The notes below the pieces were generated by a model that saw only the letters and a list, made by a program, of their open reading frames with translations, ran no database searches and had not been told where the DNA came from. DNA of 64,000 nucleotides from Pseudoduganella namucuonensis (lineage in GTDB: Bacteria; Pseudomonadota; Gammaproteobacteria; Burkholderiales; Burkholderiaceae_D): contig NZ_FPBO01000016.1 in assembly GCF_900116645.1 (NCBI RefSeq), forward strand, positions 1-64,000, written 5' to 3'. This document shows positions 49,646 through 58,393 of the stretch, one piece after another. The position numbers were made by a program, and so were the translations under genes. The first letter of the stretch is position 1; the number at the start of each line of letters is the position of its first letter.

Positions 49646-52045
49646 TTAGTTCCGCACCGGCTTGCCGGTCTGCAGCATGCCCATGATGCGCTCTTGCGTC
49701 TTCGGATGGTTCAGCAGTTCCAGGAAGGCTTTACGCTCCAGGTCCAGCAGCCATTGCTCGCTCACCACGCTGCCCTGGTCGATGTCGCCGCCGGACACGA
49801 TCTCGGCGATCATGTCCCCCAGTTTGAAGTCGTGCGCCGAGATGAAGCCGCCGTCGCGCATGTTGACCAGCTGGCCCTTGATGGTGGCCCAGCCGTAGCG
49901 GCCGGTCACGGTCACGGGGCGCTGCAGCGGCGCGCGGTAGCCCGCGTCGAACATGGAGCGCGCGGTCACCTTGGCCACGTGCAGCAGTTCGTACGGGTTG
50001 AACACGATCACATCGTCTTCCTTCAGGTAGCCCATGGCCTTCGCTTCCAGCGCGGACTTGGACACTTGCGCGGTGGCCGCGTTGGTGAAGCCGGCTTTCA
50101 GGAATTGCAGGATGTCGTTGCCCTTGGCTTCCCTGGCGGCGCGCACGGCCGCTTCCTTCAGGCCGCCGCCGGCCGGGATCAGGCCCACGCCCACTTCCAC
50201 CAGGCCGATGTAGGACTCGATCGAGGCCACGCGCTTGGACGCGTGCAGCGCCAGCTCGCAGCCGCCGCCCAGGGCCAGGCCAGCCACCGCCGCCACGACG
50301 GGCACGTTGGAGTACTTCATGGCCATGAAGGTGTCTTGCAGTTCCTTGATGATGGGGTCGACCGCCTTCGCGCCGCCGGCCATGAAGGCCGGCAGTGCCG
50401 ATTGCAGGTCGGCGCCGGCCGAGAAGGCGCCGCCGTCGGCCGCGTCCGCGCTCCAGATCACCAGGCCCTTGTAGCCTTGGGCGGCTTCTTCCAAACCTTT
50501 TTTCAAGCCCTTGATGACGCCGTCGCCGATCACGTGCATCTTGGTCTTCAGCGAGATCACCAGCACCTCGTCGCCGGAGTGCCACAGGCGCACCGAGTCG
50601 TCTTCGAACACGGTGGTGCCGGCCTTGGTGCCGTCCACGGCGCCGCTGCCGAACACCGGCGCGCGGAATTCCTGGCGCTTGTACACGTCCAGCGTCGAAC
50701 GCGGCACGAAGCCCTTGGAGATGGCGGAGTACGAACCTTCAGGCGTATGCACGCCCTTCTCGGCGACCTGGCCTTCGAACACCCAGGCCGGCAGCGGCGC
50801 GCCGCACAGCGCCTGGCCGGCGTCGATGTCTTCCTTGACCCACTGGGCGATCTGGCCCCAGCCCGCCGCCTGCCACGTTTCGAACGGGCCGGTTTTCCAG
50901 CCGAAGCCCCAGCGCATGGCGAAGTCGATGTCGCGCGCGTTGTCGGCGATGCTTTCCAGGTGCAGCGCGATGTAGTGGAACACGTCGCGGAAGATCGCCC
51001 ACAGGAACTGGCCTTGCGGGTTGGTCGACTCGCGCAGCGCCTTCATCTTCTTGACCGGATCCTTTTCCTTCAGGATGCGGGCGATGATGTCGGCCGCCTT
51101 GGCGCCACCGGGCACGTATTCACCGGTGGCGAAGTCCAGGCGCAGGATGTCCTTGCCGACCTTCTTGTAGAAGCCGCCGCCGGTCTTGGAACCGAGCGCG
51201 CCCTTTTCCACCAGCTTGCTCAGCACTTCGGGGGTCTTGTAGATGGCCGCGAACGGATCTTCCGGCAGGTAGTCCTGCATGGTCTTGATCACGTGGCCCA
51301 TGGTGTCCAGGCCGACCACGTCCGCCGTGCGGAAGGTGCCGGAGCTGGCGCGGCCCAGCTTGGAGCCGGTCAGGTCGTCGACCACGTCCACCGACAGGCC
51401 GTACTTCTCGGCTTCGTGGATGGTGGCCAGGATGCCGAACACGCCGACACGGTTGGCGATGAAGTTCGGCGTGTCCTTGGCGCGCACGACGCCCTTGCCC
51501 AGGGTGGTGGTCAGGAACGCTTCCAGCTGGTCCAGGATCTCCGGCTTGGTCGACGTGGTCGGGATCAGTTCCACCAGGTGCATATAGCGCGGCGGGTTGA
51601 AGAAGTGCACGCCGCAAAAGCGCGCCTTCAGTTCGTCGCTGAAGCCCTCGGCCAGCTTGTTGATCGACAGACCCGAGGTGTTCGAGGCGAAAATCGCGTT
51701 CGGGGCGATGTGCGGGCCGACCTTCTTGTACAGGTCGTGCTTCCAGTCCATGCGCTCGGCGATGGCTTCGATGATCACGTCGCAGCCGGCCAGCAGGTCC
51801 AGGTTGTCCTCGTAGTTGGCGACCTGGATCAGTTCCGCGTCGGCCTTGTCGCCGAACGGCGCCGGCGACATCTTCTTCAGGTTCTCGATGGCGCGCAGGA
51901 CGATGCCGTTCTTCGGCGTACCCTCCTTGCCTGGCAAATCAAACAGGACGACCGGCACCTTGGCGTTGACGCAGTGGGCGGCGATCTGCGCACCCATCAC
52001 GCCCGCGCCCAGCACGGCTACTTTTTTCACGTTGAAGTTGCTCAT
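49646..52045 (-). CDS. fadN: FadN-type bifunctional 3-hydroxyacyl-CoA dehydrogenase/enoyl-CoA hydratase
   Basis: A 799-residue protein. The dehydrogenase is N-terminal (about 1-420): NAD loop KKVAVLGAGVMGAQIAAHC, SNTSGLSINKLAEGF, and the catalytic His region VHFFNPPRYMHLVEL. The hydratase is C-terminal (about 500-700) with AAVAGLALGGGCELALHASK and VEVGVGLIPAGGGLKEAAVR. This order (dehydrogenase first) is that of Bacillus FadN, opposite to E. coli FadB. Starting material is enoyl-CoA, product 3-ketoacyl-CoA. It lies between the acyl-CoA dehydrogenase and the thiolase with 13-14 base gaps. The last 60 residues include a helical cap. Confidence 0.93.
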   Translation of the reverse strand: MSNFNVKKVAVLGAGVMGAQIAAHCVNAKVPVVLFDLPGKEGTPKNGIVLRAIENLKKMSPAPFGDKADAELIQVANYEDNLDLLAGCDVIIEAIAERMDWKHDLYKKVGPHIAPNAIFASNTSGLSINKLAEGFSDELKARFCGVHFFNPPRYMHLVELIPTTSTKPEILDQLEAFLTTTLGKGVVRAKDTPNFIANRVGVFGILATIHEAEKYGLSVDVVDDLTGSKLGRASSGTFRTADVVGLDTMGHVIKTMQDYLPEDPFAAIYKTPEVLSKLVEKGALGSKTGGGFYKKVGKDILRLDFATGEYVPGGAKAADIIARILKEKDPVKKMKALRESTNPQGQFLWAIFRDVFHYIALHLESIADNARDIDFAMRWGFGWKTGPFETWQAAGWGQIAQWVKEDIDAGQALCGAPLPAWVFEGQVAEKGVHTPEGSYSAISKGFVPRSTLDVYKRQEFRAPVFGSGAVDGTKAGTTVFEDDSVRLWHSGDEVLVISLKTKMHVIGDGVIKGLKKGLEEAAQGYKGLVIWSADAADGGAFSAGADLQSALPAFMAGGAKAVDPIIKELQDTFMAMKYSNVPVVAAVAGLALGGGCELALHASKRVASIESYIGLVEVGVGLIPAGGGLKEAAVRAAREAKGNDILQFLKAGFTNAATAQVSKSALEAKAMGYLKEDDVIVFNPYELLHVAKVTARSMFDAGYRAPLQRPVTVTGRYGWATIKGQLVNMRDGGFISAHDFKLGDMIAEIVSGGDIDQGSVVSEQWLLDLERKAFLELLNHPKTQERIMGMLQTGKPVRN

Positions 52046-52058
52046 GTTTTTCCTTTAA

Positions 52059-53849
52059 TTAGAACAGGTCGGCGTCCAGGGCCATCAGGTTGGCTGCGCC
52101 CGAGCGCGCCTGGCGGATCAGGGTTGCGGTTTCCGGCTGCAGGCGGGCGAAGTAGAAGCGCGCCGTCGCCAGCTTGGCTTTGTAGAAGTTGTCGCCGCTG
52201 TCTTGCTTCTCCAGCGCGATCTTCGCCATCTGCGCGAAGAAGTAGCTGTACACCATGTGGCCCACGACGCGCAGGTAAGGCACGGCGGCGGCGCCCACCT
52301 CGTCCTGGTTCTGGAAGGCCTTCATGCCGATTTCCATGGTCAGCTTGCCGACCTTGTCGCCCAGGTCGCCCAGCGGGGTGACGAATTCGGACATGGCCTC
52401 GTCGGTGCCGTTTTCCTCGACGAAGGCCTTGACCTTCTCGCCGAACTTGCGCAGCTTGGCGCCGTTGTCCATCAGGATCTTGCGGCCCAGCAGGTCCAGC
52501 GCCTGGATGGTGTTGGTGCCTTCGTAGATCAGGTTGATGCGCGCGTCGCGCACGTACTGCTCCATGCCCCATTCGGAGATGTAGCCGTGGCCGCCGAACA
52601 CCTGCATCGCCTCCGAGGTGGCGATCCAGCCGTTGTCGGTGATGAAGGCCTTGACGATCGGGGTCAAGAGCGCGACCTCGTCGGCGGCTTCCTTGCGCAC
52701 TTCCTCGTCCGGGTGGTTCAGTTCGCGGTCGATCTGCAGCGCGACGTAGGAGGTGAAGGCGCGGCCGCCCTCGGCGTAGGCCTTGGCGGTCAGCAGCATG
52801 CGGCGCACGTCCGGGTGCACGATGATCGGGTCGGCCGGGCCTTCCGGGTTCTTCACGCCGGACAGGCTGCGCATCTGCAGGCGGTCCTTGGCGTACACCA
52901 GCGCGTTCTGGTAGGCCACCTCGGTCAGGCCCAGCGACTGCATGCCCACGCCCAGGCGGGCCGCGTTCATGAACACGAACATGGCGTTCAGGCCCTTGTT
53001 CGGCTGGCCGATGATCCAGCCCTTCACGCCGTCCAGGTTCATCTGGCAGGTCGAGTTGCCGTGGATGCCCATCTTCTCTTCGATGGCGCCGCAGGTGATC
53101 GGGTTGCGCTCGCCGATGCCGCCGTCGGCGGTCGGCAGGAACTTCGGCACCAGGAACAGCGAAATGCCTTTCGAGCCTTCGGGCGCGTCCGGCACGCGGG
53201 CCAGCACCAGGTGCAGGATGTTTTCCGACATGTCGTGCTCGCCGGCCGAGATGAAGATCTTGGCGCCGGTGATGTTCCACGAGCCGTCCGCGTTCGGGAT
53301 GGCCTTGGTGCGCAGCATGCCCAGGTCGGTGCCGCAGTGCGGTTCGGTCAGGCACATGGTGCCGGTCCATTCGCCGGAGACCAGTTTCGGCAGGTACAGG
53401 CGCTTCTGCTCGTCGGTGCCGTGTTCCTTCAGGCACTCGTAGGCGCCGTGCGACAGTCCGGGGTACATGGTCCAGGCCTGGTTCGACGAGTTCAGCATCT
53501 CGTAGAAGGAGTTGTTCAGCACGATGGGCAGGCCCTGGCCGCCGAATTCGGGGTCGCACGCCAGCGCGGCCCAGCCGCCTTCGACGTATTGCTTGTAAGC
53601 CTCTTTGAATCCTTTCGGAGTGGTCACCGACTTGGTGGCCGCGTCATGGTGGCAGCCTTCGCGGTCGCCCGAGTGGTTCAGGGGGAACAGCACCTCGGAG
53701 GTGAACTTCGCGCCCTCTTCCAGCACCTGGTTGATGATGTCGGCGTCGGTGTCGGCGTGGGCCGGCAGTTCCTTCAGCTGCTCTTCAACCTTCAAGAACT
53801 CGTGCAGCACGAACTGCATATCCCGGATTGGTGCGACGTATTGACCCAT
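52059..53849 (-). CDS. fadE: Acyl-CoA dehydrogenase (DmdC/FadE-like, 596 aa)
   Basis: A 596-residue FAD-dependent dehydrogenase, longer than the classical 380-residue enzymes because of an N-terminal helix and a C-terminal extension (about 470-596), as in the DmdC/AidB-like acyl-CoA dehydrogenase group of proteobacteria. FAD- and substrate-binding features are MCLTEPHCGTDLGM, NGWIATSEAMQVFGGHGYI and ARINLIYEGTNTIQALDL. It catalyses the first step of beta-oxidation. It is the first enzyme gene after tetR (87-base gap) and is followed 13 bases later by fadN. An AGGAGAT ribosome site precedes ATG 53849. Confidence 0.94.
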   Translation of the reverse strand: MGQYVAPIRDMQFVLHEFLKVEEQLKELPAHADTDADIINQVLEEGAKFTSEVLFPLNHSGDREGCHHDAATKSVTTPKGFKEAYKQYVEGGWAALACDPEFGGQGLPIVLNNSFYEMLNSSNQAWTMYPGLSHGAYECLKEHGTDEQKRLYLPKLVSGEWTGTMCLTEPHCGTDLGMLRTKAIPNADGSWNITGAKIFISAGEHDMSENILHLVLARVPDAPEGSKGISLFLVPKFLPTADGGIGERNPITCGAIEEKMGIHGNSTCQMNLDGVKGWIIGQPNKGLNAMFVFMNAARLGVGMQSLGLTEVAYQNALVYAKDRLQMRSLSGVKNPEGPADPIIVHPDVRRMLLTAKAYAEGGRAFTSYVALQIDRELNHPDEEVRKEAADEVALLTPIVKAFITDNGWIATSEAMQVFGGHGYISEWGMEQYVRDARINLIYEGTNTIQALDLLGRKILMDNGAKLRKFGEKVKAFVEENGTDEAMSEFVTPLGDLGDKVGKLTMEIGMKAFQNQDEVGAAAVPYLRVVGHMVYSYFFAQMAKIALEKQDSGDNFYKAKLATARFYFARLQPETATLIRQARSGAANLMALDADLF

Positions 53850-53936
53850 GATTATCTCCTGACGGCTAATTACAAATTAAGTGAAGGCTGGCTGCGGTTC
53901 GCCCGCGGCTGCCGTGCGGCCGCCCGACTGCTGCGG

Positions 53937-54557
53937 CTACGAATTCCTGTATGTCTCAATCAAACGCTCAAAGCCCGCCTTCGCCCGCTCGACCGTCCCC
54001 GGGGTACGGAGAAAGCGCGCATCGTGATGCACCGCCAGGATCAGGCCGTACATCTCGTACACCAGCTGCTGCGCGTCGGTGCCCGGCTTCAAATCGCCGG
54101 TCTCGATCGACTGCTGCACACCGCGCAGCAGGGCGCCCTGCCAGGCCGACACCATCGACACCAGTTCCTCGCGGATCGGTCCCGGGCGGTCGTCGTATTC
54201 GACGGCGCCGCTGATGTAGATGCAGCCGGAGGCGATCTCCTCGCTGACGCGCGAAATCCAGTGCGCGAACATGGCCCGCAGGCGGGGCAAACCGCGCGGT
54301 TCCTTGATGCTGGGGAAGAACACCTCCTGCTCGAAACGGTGGTGATACAGTTTCAAGACTTCCAGCTGCAAGTCCTCGCGCGAACCGAAGTGCGCGAACA
54401 CCCCCGATTTGCTCATGTTCATCTTGTCCGCGAGCAAGCCGATGGTCAGGCCTTCCAAACCGTCCCGGCTGGCCAGTTCCAGCGCCGTGTCCAGGATGGC
54501 TGCGCGAGTTAATTCGCCCTTGCGCATAAATTTGATTGAAGTATTAATAGTTGCCAC
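53937..54557 (-). CDS. TetR-family regulator of the beta-oxidation cluster
   Basis: A 206-residue repressor. The N-terminal helix-turn-helix is ILDTALELASRDGLEGLTIG and LLADKMNMSKSGVFAHFGSR. The C-terminal ligand domain is TetR_C-like (about 85-200) and ends AKAGFERLIETYRN. The start is GTG at 54557 or ATG at 54527 (MRKGELTR); the latter lacks a ribosome site. It is co-directional with the acyl-CoA dehydrogenase operon and 87 bases upstream, so it may be autoregulatory and repress the operon. Its upstream region contains a 9-base perfect inverted repeat (54568-54605). The ligand is probably an acyl-CoA, by analogy. Confidence 0.9.
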   Translation of the reverse strand: MATINTSIKFMRKGELTRAAILDTALELASRDGLEGLTIGLLADKMNMSKSGVFAHFGSREDLQLEVLKLYHHRFEQEVFFPSIKEPRGLPRLRAMFAHWISRVSEEIASGCIYISGAVEYDDRPGPIREELVSMVSAWQGALLRGVQQSIETGDLKPGTDAQQLVYEMYGLILAVHHDARFLRTPGTVERAKAGFERLIETYRNS

Positions 54558-54567
54558 TCAAAGTAGT

Positions 54568-54605
54568 AATCCAAGTCGGAGAGCTTATTTTCCACCACTT
54601 GGATT
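54568..54605. promoter_or_regulatory. Inverted repeat upstream of tetR, possible operator
   Basis: AATCCAAGT (54568-54576) and ACTTGGATT (54597-54605) are perfect inverse copies with a 20-base spacer, lying 11 to 48 bases upstream of the TetR start. The spacing is wider than a typical single TetR site, so this could be two half-sites or a coincidence. Confidence 0.4.
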
Positions 54606-54765
54606 TGCTTCGTGTGAAAAGAATTGCGAACGCTCGTACTATTATCCACGGGCGGATAAAAGTCAAACGGCTTCGTTAGAGGCGGGACACTATTGGTGCG
54701 TCGCAACACGCGGCGGGCGGAATTAGTGCAGTCGTGCGTTTTCCGCAACGCCCGCCGCCGCCGGA

Positions 54766-54804
54766 AAAACACCCCGGGGTTGAAAATTAACCCTGGGGTG
54801 TTTT
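54766..54804. terminator. Terminator hairpin downstream of hslR
   Basis: Arms ACACCCCGGGGTT and AACCCTGGGGTGT (one mismatch) flank a GAAAATT loop, with T-runs on both strands. It lies just after the hslR stop on the minus strand and would end the minus-strand operon; it is also suited to end plus-strand transcripts. Confidence 0.82.
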
Positions 54805-54814
54805 TTCGGGCGGC

Positions 54815-55195
54815 CTATTCGTCGTGGAAGCGGCCGAGCTCGCGGCGGTCGCGCTTGGTGGGACGGCCCTTGAAGTCGGCGCCGGGTTCGCGGAACAGTT
54901 TGCGGCGCTCCTGCTCCGCGGCGCGGCGGGCCACGCTGGCCTCGCTTTCCTCGTAGAGCAGGCGGGCCACGGGCGCGCCTTCGCGCTTGTCGGAAATCCC
55001 CAACACCAGCACTTCCCACTCGTCGGAGCCGTTGTCGATGGCCAGCCTGTCGCCCAGTTTGACGGCGCGCGCGGTTTTCACCTTGTCGCCGCCCACCTTG
55101 ACCTTGCCGCTTTCCACGGCGTCGGCGGCCAGCGAGCGGGTCTTGAAGAAGCGGGCCGCCCACAGCCATTTGTCGATGCGCACATTGTCTTTCAC
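54815..55195 (-). CDS. hslR: Hsp15-like S4-domain RNA-binding protein
   Basis: A 126-residue protein of the Hsp15/HslR family, which binds 50S subunits carrying nascent chains after heat shock and helps recycle them. The S4 RNA-binding fold is at residues 1-70 (VRIDKWLWAARFFKTRSLAA, KVKVGGDKVKTAR). The basic tail RRAAEQERRKLF is typical. It overlaps the end of the cardiolipin-synthase gene by four bases, so it is translated with it, and is followed by a strong terminator. Confidence 0.92.
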   Translation of the reverse strand: MKDNVRIDKWLWAARFFKTRSLAADAVESGKVKVGGDKVKTARAVKLGDRLAIDNGSDEWEVLVLGISDKREGAPVARLLYEESEASVARRAAEQERRKLFREPGADFKGRPTKRDRRELGRFHDE

Positions 55196-56355
55196 GCGTA
55201 TTTCCCCACCGCGAAAATCCGCATCAGCAGCTTGTAGACGACGAAGGCGGCCTCGTAGCCGACGCGGCGGAACACGCCCACGTGGGCGTATTCGTGTTCA
55301 TGGATGACGACGCCGTCGGCGATCGCCTGTTCGATGTGGCGGCGCAGGCTGCGCGCGAAGTCGGCGTCCTTGATGACGACGTTGGCCTCCTGGTTCAGGA
55401 ACAGGCTCAGGCCGTCGACATTGCTGGAGCCGACCGTGGCCCAGTTGTCGTCGATGACGGCCACCTTGGCGTGCAGCTGGGTCTTGTGGTACTCGACCAC
55501 CTTGACGCCGGCGGCCAGCAGCTTGGGATAGAAGGAATGGGCCACCGCGTCCTGCAGCCAGATCTCGCCCACGCCGATCAGCAGCACCACTTCCACGCCG
55601 CGCTGGGCGGCCTTGGCCAGCGCGTGGCGGAACTTGCGCCCCGGCGCGAAATAGGGGTTGGCGATCAGCACGCTCTTGCGCGCCCGGCCCAGCGCCTGCA
55701 GGTAGGCGCGCTGGATGGTGGCGCGGTTGCGCAGGTTGTCGCGCACCACGAAGCCGGCTTGCACCGTGCTCTGGCGGGCGATCTTGTTGACCTTGCGCAT
55801 CTCGTTGTACAGGCCGATGCGCTTGATCAGGCTCATCTTGCCCAGGCGCTGCCACTGCGTCTGCGCCTCCTGGTGGATGGAGTGCACCAGCGGCCCGCGC
55901 ACGGCCACCGCGAAGTCCCAGCGCGGGGCGGACAGGCAGATGCTGTGGTCGTAGTCGCAGAACATGTCGTCGTTGATGTTGATGCCGCCGACGAAGGCCA
56001 CGTCGCGGTCCACCACGCAGATCTTGCGGTGGGTGCGCGTGACGCCGCGCTTGAACCAGGGATTGAAGATGCGGTGCTCGGCGCCCGCCTCGCGCAGCAT
56101 GGCGTCGATGCGCGCGGCCTGCGTGTGGCCGGTGCCGAACCAGTCGGTGATGACGCGCACCACCACGCCGCGCCGGGCGGCGGCGGTCAGCGCCGAGAGC
56201 ACCGACTGGCCCGTCTCGTCGCCGGCGAAGATGTAGGTCTCGAAATAGACTTCGTACTGCGCCGCGTTGATCGCCTCCACCAGGGCGGGAAAGTAATCCG
56301 TGCCGCAGTACAACAGCCTGACTTCGTTGTCAGCGATGAAATTAACCGAGCGCAT
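55192..56355 (-). CDS. clsB: Cardiolipin synthase B-type phospholipase D protein
   Basis: A 387-residue inner-membrane-associated enzyme that makes cardiolipin from phosphatidylglycerol by transphosphatidylation. Two HKD motifs are present: THRKICVVDRDVAFVGGIN near 115 and LHAKVAVIDDNWATVGSSN near 305. The family's internal FNPWFKRGVTRTHRK segment is conserved. ATG at 56355 lies seven bases after the stop of the endonuclease/phosphatase gene, which encodes the partner regularly found next to clsB (ybhP). The C-terminal hydrophobic segment near residue 370 may anchor the protein. Confidence 0.93.
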   Translation of the reverse strand: MRSVNFIADNEVRLLYCGTDYFPALVEAINAAQYEVYFETYIFAGDETGQSVLSALTAAARRGVVVRVITDWFGTGHTQAARIDAMLREAGAEHRIFNPWFKRGVTRTHRKICVVDRDVAFVGGININDDMFCDYDHSICLSAPRWDFAVAVRGPLVHSIHQEAQTQWQRLGKMSLIKRIGLYNEMRKVNKIARQSTVQAGFVVRDNLRNRATIQRAYLQALGRARKSVLIANPYFAPGRKFRHALAKAAQRGVEVVLLIGVGEIWLQDAVAHSFYPKLLAAGVKVVEYHKTQLHAKVAVIDDNWATVGSSNVDGLSLFLNQEANVVIKDADFARSLRRHIEQAIADGVVIHEHEYAHVGVFRRVGYEAAFVVYKLLMRIFAVGKYA

Positions 56356-56362
56356 ACGCCCT

Positions 56363-57172
56363 TCAGTTCAGTTGCAGGGTCGCCACGATGGGCGAGTGGT
56401 CCGATAGTTTAGCCCATGCCGCGCCATGCAGCACTTGCGCCGCCTCCACCTGGAAACCGCGCACATAGATGCGGTCCAGGCGGAAGAAGGGCAAGGCCGC
56501 CGGGAAGGTGCGGGCGGGACTGAGGGCGGCCTTGCGCCGCGCCAGGGTACGGACCAGGTCGCCCAGCGCGGAGTTCGAGCCGATCTCGTCGAAGACCTCG
56601 ACCACGCCCAGGGCCTTGCGCAGGGTGGCGCTGAGGGTGTTGCGCCAGTCGTTGAAATCGCCGGCGATGATCACCGGCTCGTTGTTGGGCGCGGTGGACG
56701 AGACCGCCTCTATCAGCGCCTGCACCTGGCGGGTGCGCCCGCCCTCGAACAGGCCCAGGTGCACCACGTAGCAGTGCACCGGCACGTGTTCCGTCTCGAT
56801 CACGCAGTGCAGGATGCCGCGCGCCTCGTAGGCGTGGTCCGAGATGTCGGTGTTGCTCCAATGCGCGATGGGGAAGTTGCTCAGCAGCGCGTTGCCGTGG
56901 TGGCCGTGGTCGTAGACCGCGTTCATGCCGTAGGCCACGTGGCGGCCGTCGTCGGCGAAGAACTCGTGCTGCGCCGCCTGCGGCCAGTGGCGGTGGCCGT
57001 TGGTCTCGCAGCCGAACTTCTCGGCGATGCGGTCGTGCTTGCCCTGCACTTCCTGCAGGAACACGACATCGGCATCGAATTGCGCGATGGCCTGCTTGAG
57101 CGCGTGCACCCGCGGATGGCTGCGGTATGACATGCCCTTGTGGATGTTATAGGTGGCAACACGGATTTTCAT
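56363..57172 (-). CDS. Endonuclease/exonuclease/phosphatase family protein (YbhP-like)
   Basis: A 269-residue protein with the EEP fold. Catalytic residues: Asn in IRVATYNIHKGMSYRS, Glu in VFLQEVQGKHD, Asp/Asn in VIIAGDFNDWRNTL and the Asp-His in KLSDHSPIVATL. It is the genomic neighbour of clsB in many proteobacteria, where it is thought to act on phospholipids or lipid intermediates, but the substrate has not been fixed. No signal peptide. It is co-transcribed with clsB and hslR. Confidence 0.9.
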   Translation of the reverse strand: MKIRVATYNIHKGMSYRSHPRVHALKQAIAQFDADVVFLQEVQGKHDRIAEKFGCETNGHRHWPQAAQHEFFADDGRHVAYGMNAVYDHGHHGNALLSNFPIAHWSNTDISDHAYEARGILHCVIETEHVPVHCYVVHLGLFEGGRTRQVQALIEAVSSTAPNNEPVIIAGDFNDWRNTLSATLRKALGVVEVFDEIGSNSALGDLVRTLARRKAALSPARTFPAALPFFRLDRIYVRGFQVEAAQVLHGAAWAKLSDHSPIVATLQLN

Positions 57173-57376
57173 GAACCCATTCTAACCCCAACAGCTTGCT
57201 TGCCGTACAGCTATTGTGCGCGGGGGCTTCGGTGCGGCGGACCACAGACGCGGCCGGTCCGGCAAGCTAGGCGGCTCGCCCGCCACCCTGTGCGGCCTTG
57301 CAACAACGCCGCTATTTCTGTATGGAATTTCGCCTTCTTCATATATTCTAGATAAGTTGCCAAGGAGGAATCGCTT

Positions 57377-58393
57377 ATGTGGGGTCGAAAAGCGCGCGCT
57401 TGCGCCATGGCGGCGATGGCCTTCGCCGCCAATCCGGCGCTGGCCGAGGATTACGCCGCGCACGGCTTCGCCCTGCGTTTCCCGGCCGCGCTGGCCAGGT
57501 TTTCGTCCTATGGCGACGTGGCCGGCTACGGCGGCGCCTCGGCCGGCAGCCGCTACCCCAGCAGCGTCAATCCGGCGGCCACGGACTGGATCGCGCCGCA
57601 GGGCGGCGGCTATGTGCTCAGCCCGCAATACAGCCGCCTGCGTTTCGCCAACGCGCCCGACCTGAAGATTTCCACCTTGTCCGCCGGCGCCAGCGTGCCG
57701 GGACTGGGAGGCTTCCAGCCCTCCTACACCCGCATCGCCAACGACGGCCCGCAGCGCGGCGATTTCCTGCTGCTCGACGGCCACGCTGCCCAACTGCAAT
57801 GGGGCGGAAAACTCGGCGGGGAGCTGGCCCTGGGCGTCAACCTCAACACGTCCCGCTTCCGCAGCAGGGCCGGCCTGGGCGGCATGTTGCTGGCCGACGG
57901 CGCCACCGAGACCGACGGACTGAAGCTGGGTCTGCTGTGGGTCCCGTCGGCGCGGCTGTCGGCCGGCCTGATGGCCGATTACGCCCGCGCGCGGGCCGAC
58001 ACCGCCGCGCTCGATCCGGGCTGCCTGTGCAGCGTGCGGTTCAGCGACCGCAGCCACAGCCGCGCCGTGCGCGCCGGACTCAATTACGCGTACGACGGGC
58101 AATCATCGGTGTACGCCGACGTGCTGCGGGCGCGCTACACCGGGATCGACGGCGCCATGACATCGCGCATCCTGTTCGCCGGGCTGGAACAGCAGCTGCG
58201 GCCCTGGTTGTTCCTGCGCGGCGGCCTGGCCCACGACCGCGGCGGCCACACCGGCCAGACCCTGGGCCTGGGCCTGACGCCCGCCCCTTACCTCGTCATC
58301 GACCTGGCCTACCAGCGCGACATGTTCCCCGAGCTGCGGCCCGAGTTCGGACGCTCCAGCCTGTTCAACTTCTCGGTGGGGATACTCTGGTGA
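57377..58393 (+). CDS. Putative outer-membrane beta-barrel protein
   Basis: A 338-residue protein with a signal peptide (cut near NPALAEDY). Alternating hydrophobic strands and the C-terminal ending SLFNFSVGILW with an aromatic last residue are features of an outer-membrane barrel. The protein is not assigned to a named family; it has the general look of FadL or OmpP1-like porins but without a recognisable motif. ATG at 57377 has a strong AAGGAGGA site seven bases upstream. Its stop overlaps the GTG of the adenylyl cyclase gene, so the two are translationally coupled. Confidence 0.7.
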   Translation: MWGRKARACAMAAMAFAANPALAEDYAAHGFALRFPAALARFSSYGDVAGYGGASAGSRYPSSVNPAATDWIAPQGGGYVLSPQYSRLRFANAPDLKISTLSAGASVPGLGGFQPSYTRIANDGPQRGDFLLLDGHAAQLQWGGKLGGELALGVNLNTSRFRSRAGLGGMLLADGATETDGLKLGLLWVPSARLSAGLMADYARARADTAALDPGCLCSVRFSDRSHSRAVRAGLNYAYDGQSSVYADVLRARYTGIDGAMTSRILFAGLEQQLRPWLFLRGGLAHDRGGHTGQTLGLGLTPAPYLVIDLAYQRDMFPELRPEFGRSSLFNFSVGILW

